Below, one piece after another: positions 1 to 6,237 of a stretch of DNA of 15,107 nucleotides. Position 1 is the first letter of the stretch; every line of letters begins with the position of its first letter. The notes below the pieces were generated by a model that saw only the letters and a program-made list of their open reading frames with translations, had not been told where the DNA came from and made no database searches. Position numbers and translations under genes: made by a program. Source of the stretch: an uncultured Acetatifactor sp. (GTDB lineage Bacteria; Bacillota; Clostridia; Lachnospirales; Lachnospiraceae); the NCBI GenBank assembly GCA_910584435.1, contig CAJUAP010000079.1, positions 1 to 15,107 on the forward strand, in the 5' to 3' direction.

Positions 1-47
1 CATAATCGCAGACTTTTCAGGCATTTAACAAGTTTGAGTTTCACGGA

Positions 48-434
48 TTAAGGTAAATGTTTATGGATTTTCCGGCTGATGCTGCTTCGCTCAAGATGCA
101 GTGCATGGCCTATTTCCTGCTGCGAGGCACCTTCTAAGTAATACATACGAAAGATGCGCCGTGTCATGCTGTCACTGATATTCTCTATGAATTCTTCGAT
201 TTCAGCACATTCCCTTTCCAGTTCAGCAATCTTTCTCTTGTATCTCTTTTCCCTCCGTTGCATCCCGTCCCAGTCAAAACCTACTACAGCCTGCGGCACA
301 GGGTAGCCGCTGCGGTAATCATTGATAATGCTGCTGCCTATCATTGCATTATTATCCGGGAAATCAATCCGCTCCTGTAGCTCCTTGATTTCTGCTTTCA
401 TGCTTTTGTATGATTCCAACTGCTTCTTAGTCAT
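48..434 (-). CDS. ArpU/RinA-like phage late transcription regulator
   Basis: A 128-residue protein. The N-terminal half is predicted helical and charged (about residues 1-85). The C-terminus (about 88-128) carries a sigma-region-4-like helix-turn-helix, with an RRIFRMYYLEG helix followed by SQQEIG and SRSSISRK-like recognition residues. This layout and length fit the ArpU/RinA group, which activates late phage genes and usually sits between the early operon and the terminase genes. Being the last leftward gene here fits that. The start at 434 is chosen because a GGGAGGGC ribosome site lies just upstream; an in-frame ATG at 479 lacks one and would translate through a palindrome. The family is inferred from pattern, not from a search. 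Confidence 0.7.
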   Translation of the reverse strand: MTKKQLESYKSMKAEIKELQERIDFPDNNAMIGSSIINDYRSGYPVPQAVVGFDWDGMQRREKRYKRKIAELERECAEIEEFIENISDSMTRRIFRMYYLEGASQQEIGHALHLERSSISRKIHKHLP

Positions 435-465
435 TTGCCCTCCCTGTGTCTGCTGCCATACAGAT

Positions 466-479
466 TTGCGACGTCGCAA
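466..479. promoter_or_regulatory. 14-bp perfect palindrome upstream of the late regulator
   Basis: TTGCGACGTCGCAA is a perfect 14-bp palindrome in the 55-bp gap between the upstream Cys-rich gene and the ArpU/RinA-like gene, about 31 bp before its start codon. It could be an operator for regulating late-gene switch-on, or an mRNA hairpin. No strong promoter is visible beside it, so its role is unknown. Confidence 0.4.
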
Positions 480-489
480 CTGTCTTTTC

Positions 490-813
490 TTAATTAGAAC
501 TTGCGGGGCTTCCCGCTATCGCATCCAGGCAATTATTCCAGCCCATTGCTGCTGCCTCTTTCAGTCCCTCATAGATTCTGCCGGAAAGGGACGGAGAACT
601 GACAGCCTCCGCTCCCTGTACCGGGATATGTTCCGGCATTGGCACTAATGGGCACCAGTCCGGTTTTTGGAACATATCCGCATTCCGTTTTCCGCATCCT
701 CTGCAGATATTTCCATTCCACACCCACACATTCCCTTGCGCATCTTCCACATCCATTTCTAATGGACATTCTTCACAATAATCCGGCATTTCCATTATGA
801 ATACTGCTTTCAT
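490..813 (-). CDS. Small Cys-rich phage protein, function unknown
   Basis: A 107-residue protein. Start 813 is set by a GGAGG ribosome site 5-6 bases upstream; an ATG 36 bases further up has no such site. The first half contains CEEC and CRGC pairs (Cys about 12, 15, 36 and 39) with another Cys near position 54, a spacing that suggests one zinc-binding knuckle. The second half is a helix-rich tail without motifs. Small CxxC proteins like this are common in the early operons of Clostridia prophages, but their function is not known. Confidence 0.7.
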   Translation of the reverse strand: MKAVFIMEMPDYCEECPLEMDVEDAQGNVWVWNGNICRGCGKRNADMFQKPDWCPLVPMPEHIPVQGAEAVSSPSLSGRIYEGLKEAAAMGWNNCLDAIAGSPASSN

Positions 814-841
814 ACTATTCCTCCACTGGCCATATCCGATT

Positions 842-1159
842 TCATTCAATGCCGCCGGATTTTACAGCTTCTATGCAGTCAAAGTAGGCTGTATTGTACG
901 CCGCTTTTTCCATGTATGCATTCAGATCATTATTTTCTGCGTTCTCCTGCAGCAGAGATATTTTTTCAATTACCTTATCCACATCATACGCAGCAGGCAA
1001 CTGTACGATAAAATTCATGAAAGCACTTACTGCCGAACTCATACCATCACATACATCTGAACCAATAAATCCATTTTTATTTTTTTCTATGATGACGCCT
1101 GCCTGCTGTTCCCTTAAATAGTCCATTACTGCACTTCTGCTGATCAAATCACTGTTCAT
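842..1159 (-). CDS. Small phage protein with DLISRSAVMDYL-type N-terminus
   Basis: A 105-residue acidic protein. Its start ATG overlaps the upstream stop in an ATGA arrangement, so it is translationally coupled to the 194-residue gene. The N-terminus (about residues 4-16) has the D-(L/A)-ISR-x-A-V pattern that recurs at the start of many unrelated small Clostridia phage proteins. The rest is predicted helical with no catalytic motif. I do not recognise a function. Confidence 0.7.
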   Translation of the reverse strand: MNSDLISRSAVMDYLREQQAGVIIEKNKNGFIGSDVCDGMSSAVSAFMNFIVQLPAAYDVDKVIEKISLLQENAENNDLNAYMEKAAYNTAYFDCIEAVKSGGIE

Positions 1160-1740
1160 TTTCCACCATTCTTTTCCATTTCTTTCAATGCGGCTTCGGC
1201 TTCTTCTCTGGTTGCAAAGATTTTATCCATATTTGGAATATCCGACATCTGAAAATCTTTACTCACTATTTCTGGCACTCTATGATGGCAATTTTCGCAA
1301 CTTCCCTTATGGTCTCTGCAATATTCCTCTTTGTAATCTTTTGGGCAATCCATGAATATAAAAAATATTTCATCTCCCATTGCTGCAGGAAGTTTTAGTA
1401 GTTTCCCCTGTTCTTCTAAGTCCTCATAATATTTCAGCCGCTCCCTCAGGTCCGCCATTGCCCACAGGTTCCGGTAGAACAATGCAATCAGGCCCTCCAA
1501 ACTGTCCATGCCATCATACAGGAAGTCCGCCATCCAGCCGTCAAAATCGTCATCATCAAGAAATTCATAACCATTATCTGCATAGTCTTTCAACAGCTTT
1601 CTTGCTAATGCCCTGGCATTAATGTCTATGTCATAATCTCTGTACCTTGCAGATCCGTCCTCGCCGCGGTAGCAGGAATTATGTGCCAGCTCGACCACAC
1701 CCATTTCATACACATTTCTGTCGCTCGTTAATCTCTTCAT
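1156..1740 (-). CDS. Phage protein of the LPxxxGDxx(Y/F) family, Cys-rich C-terminus
   Basis: A 194-residue protein with MKRLTSDRN at the start, a ribosome site GGAGGG just before 1740, and an N-terminal acidic helical region. Around residues 105-130 it has YYEDLEEQGKLLKLP followed by a GDEIFF strand. A Cys/His cluster (CPKDYKEEYC ... CENCHH, about 134-155) may bind zinc, and the end has FATREEAEAALKEM. The same layout, (Y)xxLxxxGxLxxLP-xxxGD then an EAxxAL tail, occurs in the gene at 2373-2885, so the two look like distant paralogues. The family is widespread in Firmicutes prophages; its function is unknown. Confidence 0.72.
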   Translation of the reverse strand: MKRLTSDRNVYEMGVVELAHNSCYRGEDGSARYRDYDIDINARALARKLLKDYADNGYEFLDDDDFDGWMADFLYDGMDSLEGLIALFYRNLWAMADLRERLKYYEDLEEQGKLLKLPAAMGDEIFFIFMDCPKDYKEEYCRDHKGSCENCHHRVPEIVSKDFQMSDIPNMDKIFATREEAEAALKEMEKNGGK

Positions 1741-1754
1741 ATTTCCCTCCACAA

Positions 1755-1970
1755 TCAACCTCTTAGTGGTATTTTCACTTCCACAATGCCTTTATGTTTT
1801 CCGTGGGAAAAATATTTCTTGCCTCCCACAAGAGGGCAACAGTGCGGATGCGTTTTGCCCTTGAATATTGGTACGTCTCTGCATTTGGCGTTCCGGCAAG
1901 TGTAAGAATTAAACACGCTTAAATACTCTCCATATTCACATTCTGCACACTTTATATCTCTTTTTCCCAT
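1755..1970 (-). CDS. Small Cys-rich protein, probable zinc knuckle
   Basis: A 71-residue basic protein. It has CAEC at residues 8-11, Cys at 25 and 30, and a HPHCC cluster around 41-45, a set that could form one zinc site. The start at 1970 follows a GGGAG ribosome site. The stop lies just upstream of the next gene's ribosome site, so the two genes are probably read from one transcript. Function unknown. Confidence 0.68.
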   Translation of the reverse strand: MGKRDIKCAECEYGEYLSVFNSYTCRNAKCRDVPIFKGKTHPHCCPLVGGKKYFSHGKHKGIVEVKIPLRG

Positions 1971-2078
1971 ATTCTCCCACCTGTCGCTCGGCGAACAGTC
2001 TAATTTTGTTTCGCTTGTATTGTTTTATCCTTTTTTTGCCTATCTATGTGTTCCGAAGTTCCACAGGAGCATATGGTT
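1971..2078. other. Short non-coding gap with a small hairpin
   Basis: This gap in the leftward operon holds a T-rich tract on the + strand and a short imperfect stem (CTGT/ACAG plus CGC/GCG, about 1981-1998) close to the ribosome site of the 71-residue gene. I see no convincing promoter, and no good gene on either strand. Confidence 0.3.
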
Positions 2079-2291
2079 CTAACGCTGCATTTCTATCCTA
2101 GAATAGGTCTCTCCTTCGGTGGTTTCATAATACACATTTTTCTCTTCCAATACGTCTTCGATATCCATTATGTCATCCATGTACGATTTTTGCGACAATT
2201 CCCTGAAGAATTTATCCTCATCCGCAGCTGGAATATCTGGAATATCAACAGTATAATTTGTTTCTGTTACCGCTTTCACGTTTACCGTCAT
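2079..2291 (-). CDS. Small acidic phage protein, function unknown
   Basis: A 70-residue, very acidic protein beginning MTVNVKAVTETNYTVDIPD. It looks like two or three N-terminal strands followed by an acidic helical segment (PAADEDKFFRELSQ, DDIMDIEDVLEE) and a Glu/Thr-rich end. Its ribosome site, GAAAGGA, is about 10 bases upstream. No motif identifies a function. The charge might suit a nucleic-acid mimic or a protein-binding role, but that is speculation. Confidence 0.6.
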   Translation of the reverse strand: MTVNVKAVTETNYTVDIPDIPAADEDKFFRELSQKSYMDDIMDIEDVLEEKNVYYETTEGETYSRIEMQR

Positions 2292-2372
2292 TCTGCCACT
2301 GTCCTTTCTCTGCTACCGCAGCGTCCACTCCGGCTCTCCTTTCGGCTTCTCTCCATCCGCCTGTACATGCTG

Positions 2373-2885
2373 CTATCTCTGATATGGCTGCTGCCCCGTT
2401 CTGGATTCCATCAGCTGTTCTAATGCCCTCTGCGCTTCGCTGTATGTATGGAATACCCTGTAGTAATCCAGATACGGCATTCCGTTCTGCAGGGATTCCA
2501 GGTCACAGATCGTCTCGCCGCCGGATTCCACGAACAGCACTCTGCCGTCTTCCCTGATTTCAATGTGGTCTACAGTATGCGGCACCGGGCTTCCGCAGAA
2601 TATATTCGGGTCTGTGTCAATCCTGTATAACGTGTCCCCTGGTCTGCATGGCAGTTCAACCAGCAGCCCCTTTTTCACCAGTTCCCTGTAATGCATCAGC
2701 TCCTTCGCCTGCCGGGAAAATTCCGCATCCACCGCCTGAAGCTGTCTGGGGTCAAGATTGCTCATCTCATAATCACGTAACTTACATAGGGCGCCCATCA
2801 GCTCTCCCGGCGCCTGTCTGATATCATAATTCTTCAGGCCCCATCCGCCGTTTTCATCCATCCAAGTCAATTTCTGGTTTTCCAT
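2373..2885 (-). CDS. Phage protein of the LPCxxGDTLY family
   Basis: A 170-residue protein. The N-terminus (about 1-60) is variable. The core HYRELVKKGLLVELPCRPGD then TLYRID (about 64-92) is a common phage small-protein module, and a beta-rich part follows (HIEIREDGRVLFVE). The end, FHTYSEAQRALEQL, matches the EAxxAL tail of the gene at 1156-1740. It starts 13 bases downstream of the stop of the gene at 2898-3125. The module is widespread in Firmicutes phages, and its role is unknown. Confidence 0.72.
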   Translation of the reverse strand: MENQKLTWMDENGGWGLKNYDIRQAPGELMGALCKLRDYEMSNLDPRQLQAVDAEFSRQAKELMHYRELVKKGLLVELPCRPGDTLYRIDTDPNIFCGSPVPHTVDHIEIREDGRVLFVESGGETICDLESLQNGMPYLDYYRVFHTYSEAQRALEQLMESRTGQQPYQR

Positions 2886-2897
2886 GTCTCCGTCCTT

Positions 2898-3125
2898 TCA
2901 GAACAGGCTCATCTGCCCGTCACACTGTCTGTCACTACCTGTCTTTTTCGGCTTTCTCGGAGTGTATTCCCGGATGCTGCCGAATGTATCTATGGGCGTG
3001 AACGCGAAATCACGGCATCTGTTCTGAGCCTTGGCGGCTGCTTCGCTGATTTCTCTGCGCTGCCAATCACACCATATGCCGTTTCCGGTACACAGGTGGG
3101 AGCAGTATCTGCAGTACTGTTTCAT
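2898..3125 (-). CDS. 75-residue Cys-rich protein ending in a clamp-binding-type motif
   Basis: The start at 3125 is set by GGAGGTGAT a few bases upstream and by the ATGA overlap with the methylase stop; upstream in-frame starts would lie inside the methylase gene. The first 37 residues carry CRYC, C12, C19 and C37, a likely zinc site. A basic linker (YTPRKPKK) follows, and the last five residues are QMSLF. QMSLF closely matches the known bacterial beta-clamp binding pentapeptide Q-L-(S/D)-L-F and is at the extreme C-terminus, where it would be exposed. A small adaptor to the host replication clamp is plausible but unproven. Confidence 0.68.
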   Translation of the reverse strand: MKQYCRYCSHLCTGNGIWCDWQRREISEAAAKAQNRCRDFAFTPIDTFGSIREYTPRKPKKTGSDRQCDGQMSLF

Positions 3126-3940
3126 GGCATCACCTCCGGAAAATCGTATACTGACATCTGCATGTCCTGCCTGTAGTTCATCCAGATTACTTCCGTCCTG
3201 GGACTGCCGCCCTCTGCGCAGCTCTTGAAACATTCTTTGTTCCAGCCTTCCAGGCGCCTGTTATACATGTCCGATTCATAGCCGGATATCATGATTTTCG
3301 CCCAGCTGGACAGGATGGCATCCAGCAGTTCCTCATGTGCCGCATCTGTCATTTCATGCATGTACCGTTTCCCGTTCCGGGTGCCCAGGATATAGGGCGG
3401 GTCCAGATACATGAATACTTCCGGATAATCGAATCTCCTGATAATTTCAATTGCCGGACGGTTCTCAATCTGCACCTTCCTCAGCCTTTCCGCACACTCT
3501 ATGATCCATTCCGGCAGCCGGTACCAGTTCCACAGGGCATACATTTTCTCCCGCCCCTGCACATCGTTTTTCCATCCGGCCTTTCCGCCTGTTATCCGGA
3601 ATCCATGGCCCTGCCAGCACCGGATAAGGAATCCTGCTGCCCTCTGGTACCTGGATGCGCAGTCCTGTCCGTCAAACTGCCTGTCGTATTCCTCCCGTGA
3701 AAACGGCGTTGTCATTACCAGCCTGGCCAGGCGCTGTGAATCCTGCTGGATGCAGCGGAACAGGTTGGCAACATTTCCGTCCAGGTCATTGACGGTTTCT
3801 ATGTCGGACGGCCGTTTTGTGAACAGGAGGGCGCCGCTGCCGAAGTACGGTTCTACGTAGCTGTGGTGCGGCGGAACCAGTTCATTCAGCTGCCCGGCTA
3901 TGCCCCATTTGCTGCCGGGGTATTTCAACACCTGTCTCAT
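3122..3940 (-). CDS. dam: Dam-family DNA adenine N6-methyltransferase
   Basis: A 272-residue class alpha (D12) methylase. It has KYPGSK near residue 6, EPYFGSGAL at 30-38 as the AdoMet-binding motif I, NDLDGN at 51-56, and the catalytic DPPY at 180-183 followed by LGTRNGKRYMHEM. The length is normal for the family. It transfers methyl from AdoMet to adenine N6 in DNA; the target site (often GATC in this family) cannot be read from the sequence. Phage copies may block host restriction or time replication. Start 3940 keeps the conserved RQVLKYPGSKW N-terminus; an ATG at 4009 would add 23 unconserved residues. The first 59 bases overlap the upstream HTH gene in another frame. The C-terminus QMSVYDF resembles a weak clamp motif. 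Confidence 0.9.
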   Translation of the reverse strand: MRQVLKYPGSKWGIAGQLNELVPPHHSYVEPYFGSGALLFTKRPSDIETVNDLDGNVANLFRCIQQDSQRLARLVMTTPFSREEYDRQFDGQDCASRYQRAAGFLIRCWQGHGFRITGGKAGWKNDVQGREKMYALWNWYRLPEWIIECAERLRKVQIENRPAIEIIRRFDYPEVFMYLDPPYILGTRNGKRYMHEMTDAAHEELLDAILSSWAKIMISGYESDMYNRRLEGWNKECFKSCAEGGSPRTEVIWMNYRQDMQMSVYDFPEVMP

Positions 3941-4235
3941 CAGCTCTTCCCTCTTTCTGTCTGCGTTTTCTGCTTTCGTAGTATTCCCTGAAATATCCGC
4001 TCCGGTCATGGGTCATGCGGTATTTCTTCTGGTACTGCTTCTGGTATGATTTCTTATCGGGGGTGTATTTCCCCACAACCACTGCCTTGTATTTTGACTT
4101 TTTCGGCGGCTTCCTGGCCATCTTCCATACACGGACGGGCTTCACCCCCAGGAATTCAGCGGCTTCTCCTGCACTCAGGCCGCATTTTACGGGCAGCTCA
4201 TACCTGTCATTGGTCACAATCATATACAGGTTCAT
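3882..4235 (-). CDS. Small HTH phage protein with basic tail
   Basis: A 117-residue protein. Residues 1-45 (MNLYMIVTNDRYELP, then LSAGEAAEFLGVKPVRVWKMA) fit a small helix-turn-helix family common in Firmicutes prophages. The rest is very basic and Tyr/Lys/Arg rich (YTPDKKSYQKQYQKKYR, then ESRKRRQKEGR), which suggests DNA or RNA contact. The ATG overlaps the replisome-organiser stop (TGATG), with AAGGAG six bases upstream, so it is coupled to that gene. Its 3' end runs 59 bases into the dam gene. It occupies the place where many phages carry a helicase loader, but it has no ATPase motifs. Confidence 0.72.
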   Translation of the reverse strand: MNLYMIVTNDRYELPVKCGLSAGEAAEFLGVKPVRVWKMARKPPKKSKYKAVVVGKYTPDKKSYQKQYQKKYRMTHDRSGYFREYYESRKRRQKEGRADETGVEIPRQQMGHSRAAE

Positions 4236-5068
4236 CAATTGCTCCTTAGCTCCTTTTCCAGTTCGTCAAAATCATAGTCGTTCTGCATAAACTGGTTAAA
4301 TCTGTTTTCTGTTTTCCGGGCATTATTACCAGCAGTATTGCCTCCCTTGTCCTGCTCTCTCGCTAGCCAGGAGTTAATGAATCTGCCTATGCCGCTCTTG
4401 GTTTTCCGTTTTTTCGGATTGGCCATGAGCCATCCCTTCATACCCCTCATTGCTTGCAGTACGTCTACTGCTGGATACAGGTCTGCGTATGTATCAATGT
4501 CACGCCGGAATACCTGGTATTCACCCGTATTCAGAGGGAGCGTTATGATGGGCGCTTCTGCCGGTCCGGAGGAATTCTGCTCCGGACAAATATCTTTCTC
4601 TATATCTTTCTCTATATCTTTCTCTATATCTACGTTACAGTCCCGTAACAGCGGCGTTACGCTTCCGTTACACCGCGTTACATCCGTGTTACATTGTAAC
4701 GCTTTCTTTTCTCTGTGCCGCCTGACCCTGGCGGCGGATTCACTTTCAGAACCTACCATTTCCCCACATTGGATCAGCAGAAATTCATCTTCCTCCATGA
4801 CGCGGAGCAGCCCCTGGCGCTCCAGAAATGCCAGTGTCACGCGCACATTCTCCGGCTCTTCATCCAGTTCCAGCGCCAGTTCTTCAGGGAACGTTTCTTC
4901 CACACCTTCAAAGTACAGCCTGTTGCCCTGTCTGACCGCGGCAAGGAGCATTTTCAGGTAGATAATGGTATAGGTATCGCCTCCTGCAATCTTCCGCAGC
5001 TTCTTAATCTCTTTCTGTTTGAAGAATCCCTCCCTCAGCTGAATCCAGTAAAATCTTTTTTCTGACAA
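4235..5068 (-). CDS. Phage replisome organiser (replication initiator)
   Basis: A 277-residue protein. The N-terminal domain (about 1-115: FYWIQLREGFFKQKEIKKL, GGDTYTIIYLKMLL, then a winged-helix-like part ending in SAARVRRHREKK) matches the phage replisome-organiser N-terminal family. These proteins bind origin repeats within their own gene and load the host helicase. A low-complexity linker (about 120-165) has CNxxVT-like repeats and a DIEK triple repeat, and it is encoded by the iteron and AT-rich origin described separately. The C-terminal part (about 170-277) ends in an acidic DELEKEL segment. The start is TTG at 5068, directly after the previous stop, with GGAGGT upstream; it preserves the conserved N-terminus. 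Confidence 0.85.
   Translation of the reverse strand: MSEKRFYWIQLREGFFKQKEIKKLRKIAGGDTYTIIYLKMLLAAVRQGNRLYFEGVEETFPEELALELDEEPENVRVTLAFLERQGLLRVMEEDEFLLIQCGEMVGSESESAARVRRHREKKALQCNTDVTRCNGSVTPLLRDCNVDIEKDIEKDIEKDICPEQNSSGPAEAPIITLPLNTGEYQVFRRDIDTYADLYPAVDVLQAMRGMKGWLMANPKKRKTKSGIGRFINSWLAREQDKGGNTAGNNARKTENRFNQFMQNDYDFDELEKELRSN
4591..4700. other. Probable phage replication origin (iterons plus AT-rich repeats)
   Basis: Three perfect 12-bp repeats (TATCTTTCTCTA, 4591-4626), 75% A/T, sit beside seven GTTAC/GTAAC pentamers starting at 4634, 4645, 4656, 4667, 4677, 4688 and 4696. Five are direct and two (4645, 4696) inverted. The spacings are 11, 11, 11, 10, 11 and 8 bp, close to one helical turn. 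An 11-bp period is not a multiple of three, so coding repetition alone does not explain it. The block lies inside the replisome-organiser gene, as lambda ori lies inside gene O. The AT-rich block would be the unwinding element. Confidence 0.75.
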
Positions 5069-5263
5069 TTATTTACCTCCGCTCCGTATTTTTTTGTTTA
5101 CCGGAAGCCCTCCGCATTCTGTCTTTACAGGACGCGGAAGAATTTCTCTGTATTTCTTCAGATACGTCAGGTGGTACGGCTCTCTCCGCCCTATGGCTGC
5201 TGCACTGGGGCAGATATGAAAAATCATATCGCCATACCATTCCGACCTTTCCTGATTATTCAT
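5069..5263 (-). CDS. Small phage protein, function unknown
   Basis: A 64-residue basic protein (MNNQERSEWYGDMIFHICPS...). The start at 5263 follows a clear GGAGGAAC ribosome site; an upstream in-frame ATG has none. The YHLTYLKKYREIL segment (about 31-43) is predicted helical. The stop abuts the TTG start of the replisome organiser, which suggests coupled translation. I do not recognise a function. Confidence 0.65.
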   Translation of the reverse strand: MNNQERSEWYGDMIFHICPSAAAIGRREPYHLTYLKKYREILPRPVKTECGGLPVNKKIRSGGK

Positions 5264-5275
5264 GTTCCTCCTTTC

Positions 5276-5302
5276 CGGGACCACACAGGCCCCGTTTTTT
5301 TT
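5276..5302 (+). terminator. Terminator-like hairpin on the + strand
   Basis: A 7-position stem (CGGGACC/GGCCCCG, one A-C mismatch) with a 5-base loop is followed by eight T residues on the + strand. Surrounding genes are leftward, so it would end antisense transcripts. I found no convincing + promoter nearby. On the leftward mRNA it would form a hairpin just before the ribosome site of the 64-residue gene. Confidence 0.4.
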
Positions 5303-5327
5303 GTGATGTATCAGATTCCGCCAAAAG

Positions 5328-5642
5328 TCATATATAATTTTTCCCGAAGACTTCCATCCACTCTTCATGAGAATACGCCCTCTCGAACGCTTCCTGCGCC
5401 TTTCTTTTGATCAGCTGCATATTCCCCACATTATTATGTACAGCCTCCGGGCCGTCTGTGTGGTGATGGCGGCACAAGTATACTTTCAGGCCGTAACGTT
5501 CCGAAAGTTTCCTTCCGGCTGTGCCTGGAATGGCATGGTGCTCCTGCAGCCCTTCCCTGGTATCATAATCCCCGTTCAGGCGCATACACAGCCAGCATGT
5601 CCTGTCACCTTTATAGTGCATGATGCTTTTCGTTTTCCTCAC
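5328..5642 (-). CDS. HNH-endonuclease-like zinc protein
   Basis: A 104-residue protein with CWLC at 16-19, EHH at 34-36, GRKLSERYGLKVYLCRHHH at about 43-61, and VHNN near 68. The order CxxC - HH - CxxHH with a YGLKVYLC strand matches the compact HNH-like phage family, where the cysteines hold zinc and the histidines cut DNA. Phage HNH proteins may process replication or packaging intermediates; which applies here is not shown. The GTG start at 5642 overlaps the upstream stop (GTGA). An in-frame ATG at 5621 is possible. Confidence 0.72.
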   Translation of the reverse strand: MRKTKSIMHYKGDRTCWLCMRLNGDYDTREGLQEHHAIPGTAGRKLSERYGLKVYLCRHHHTDGPEAVHNNVGNMQLIKRKAQEAFERAYSHEEWMEVFGKNYI

Positions 5643-6085
5643 CCCTTTCCGTTTTTATATTTCAGCAGCTCCCTGCGCATCCATTCCCTGTACGGGTGCG
5701 GCTGTTTCAGGAATACCTGGATAGTATGGGGGCACAGCAGCGTTTCTATTTCCTGCCACAGCCCGGCATCCTGGACAGGCTTCCCCTTCGCGGTCATCCA
5801 GCCGGAATAACGCCATTCCTGGTACCATCCATTCTGCAGCACTGCCGCCGCATAGGGGCATTCCAGATACAGGCTGATGCTGCATGGCGTCTTCAGCCGT
5901 AACAGTGCCGCCGCCAGTCCTGCTGCTGTCAGCTGGTTTTCCGTAGTGTCTTCCCTGGAAATCCTGCTGCCTGTATCGGCTGTTTTGCCGTTCAGGGCCT
6001 CATAGGCAATGATATACTGGCAGACGCCGTTACCGCGCCTCGGCCCCTTAAGGCTTGTGTCTATGTAGACCGCTACATGTTTCAT
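5639..6085 (-). CDS. RNase HI-fold protein lacking most catalytic residues
   Basis: A 148-residue protein. VAVYIDTS (Asp9) matches the first strand of RNase HI. TTENQLTAAGLAAAL (48-62) aligns with the TNNRMEL helix, LYLECPYAAAVL (72-83) with the TDSQYV strand, and GWMTAKGKPVQDAGLW (95-110) is close to E. coli GWKTADKKPVKNVDLW. However, the catalytic Glu is Thr53, the second Asp is Glu75, and the histidine loop and last Asp are missing. The fold is therefore well supported but RNA/DNA-hybrid cleavage is doubtful. Start 6085 overlaps the preceding stop (ATGA). Confidence 0.7.
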   Translation of the reverse strand: MKHVAVYIDTSLKGPRRGNGVCQYIIAYEALNGKTADTGSRISREDTTENQLTAAGLAAALLRLKTPCSISLYLECPYAAAVLQNGWYQEWRYSGWMTAKGKPVQDAGLWQEIETLLCPHTIQVFLKQPHPYREWMRRELLKYKNGKG

Positions 6086-6237
6086 GCCGTCATATCCGCT
6101 GGTTCCAGCCATGCCGTGTCTGCCGGGTTTCCTTCCGGGACAAAACCAATTACTCTGCCGTCATTCAGTTCCGCCCCTCTTCCCCTCATCTCATAATTTT
6201 CAATGCAGTCCTGGATTGTTATAATGTCCCTGTTCAT
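6082..6237 (-). CDS. 51-residue phage protein
   Basis: A small gene linking its neighbours: its ATG overlaps the stop of the 642-residue gene (ATGA) and its stop overlaps the ATG of the RNase-H-like gene. The product begins MNRDIITIQDCIENYEMRG, then ELNDGRVIGFVPEGN, ending in an acidic tail. The start pattern (T-I-Q-D-C-I-E-N-Y-E) resembles a short helical segment seen in other phage small proteins. The tight double overlap is the best evidence that it is translated. Function unknown. Confidence 0.68.
   Translation of the reverse strand: MNRDIITIQDCIENYEMRGRGAELNDGRVIGFVPEGNPADTAWLEPADMTA

Noticed and set aside
1..47. Start of a further leftward gene (ATG at 24)
   Set aside because: Only eight codons remain before the window edge and no clear ribosome site precedes it; cannot be called.
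4338..4961. Rightward reading frame (207 codons) with FSIS repeats
   Set aside because: The repeats are the antisense of the 12-bp origin repeats in the replisome-organiser gene; no ribosome site.
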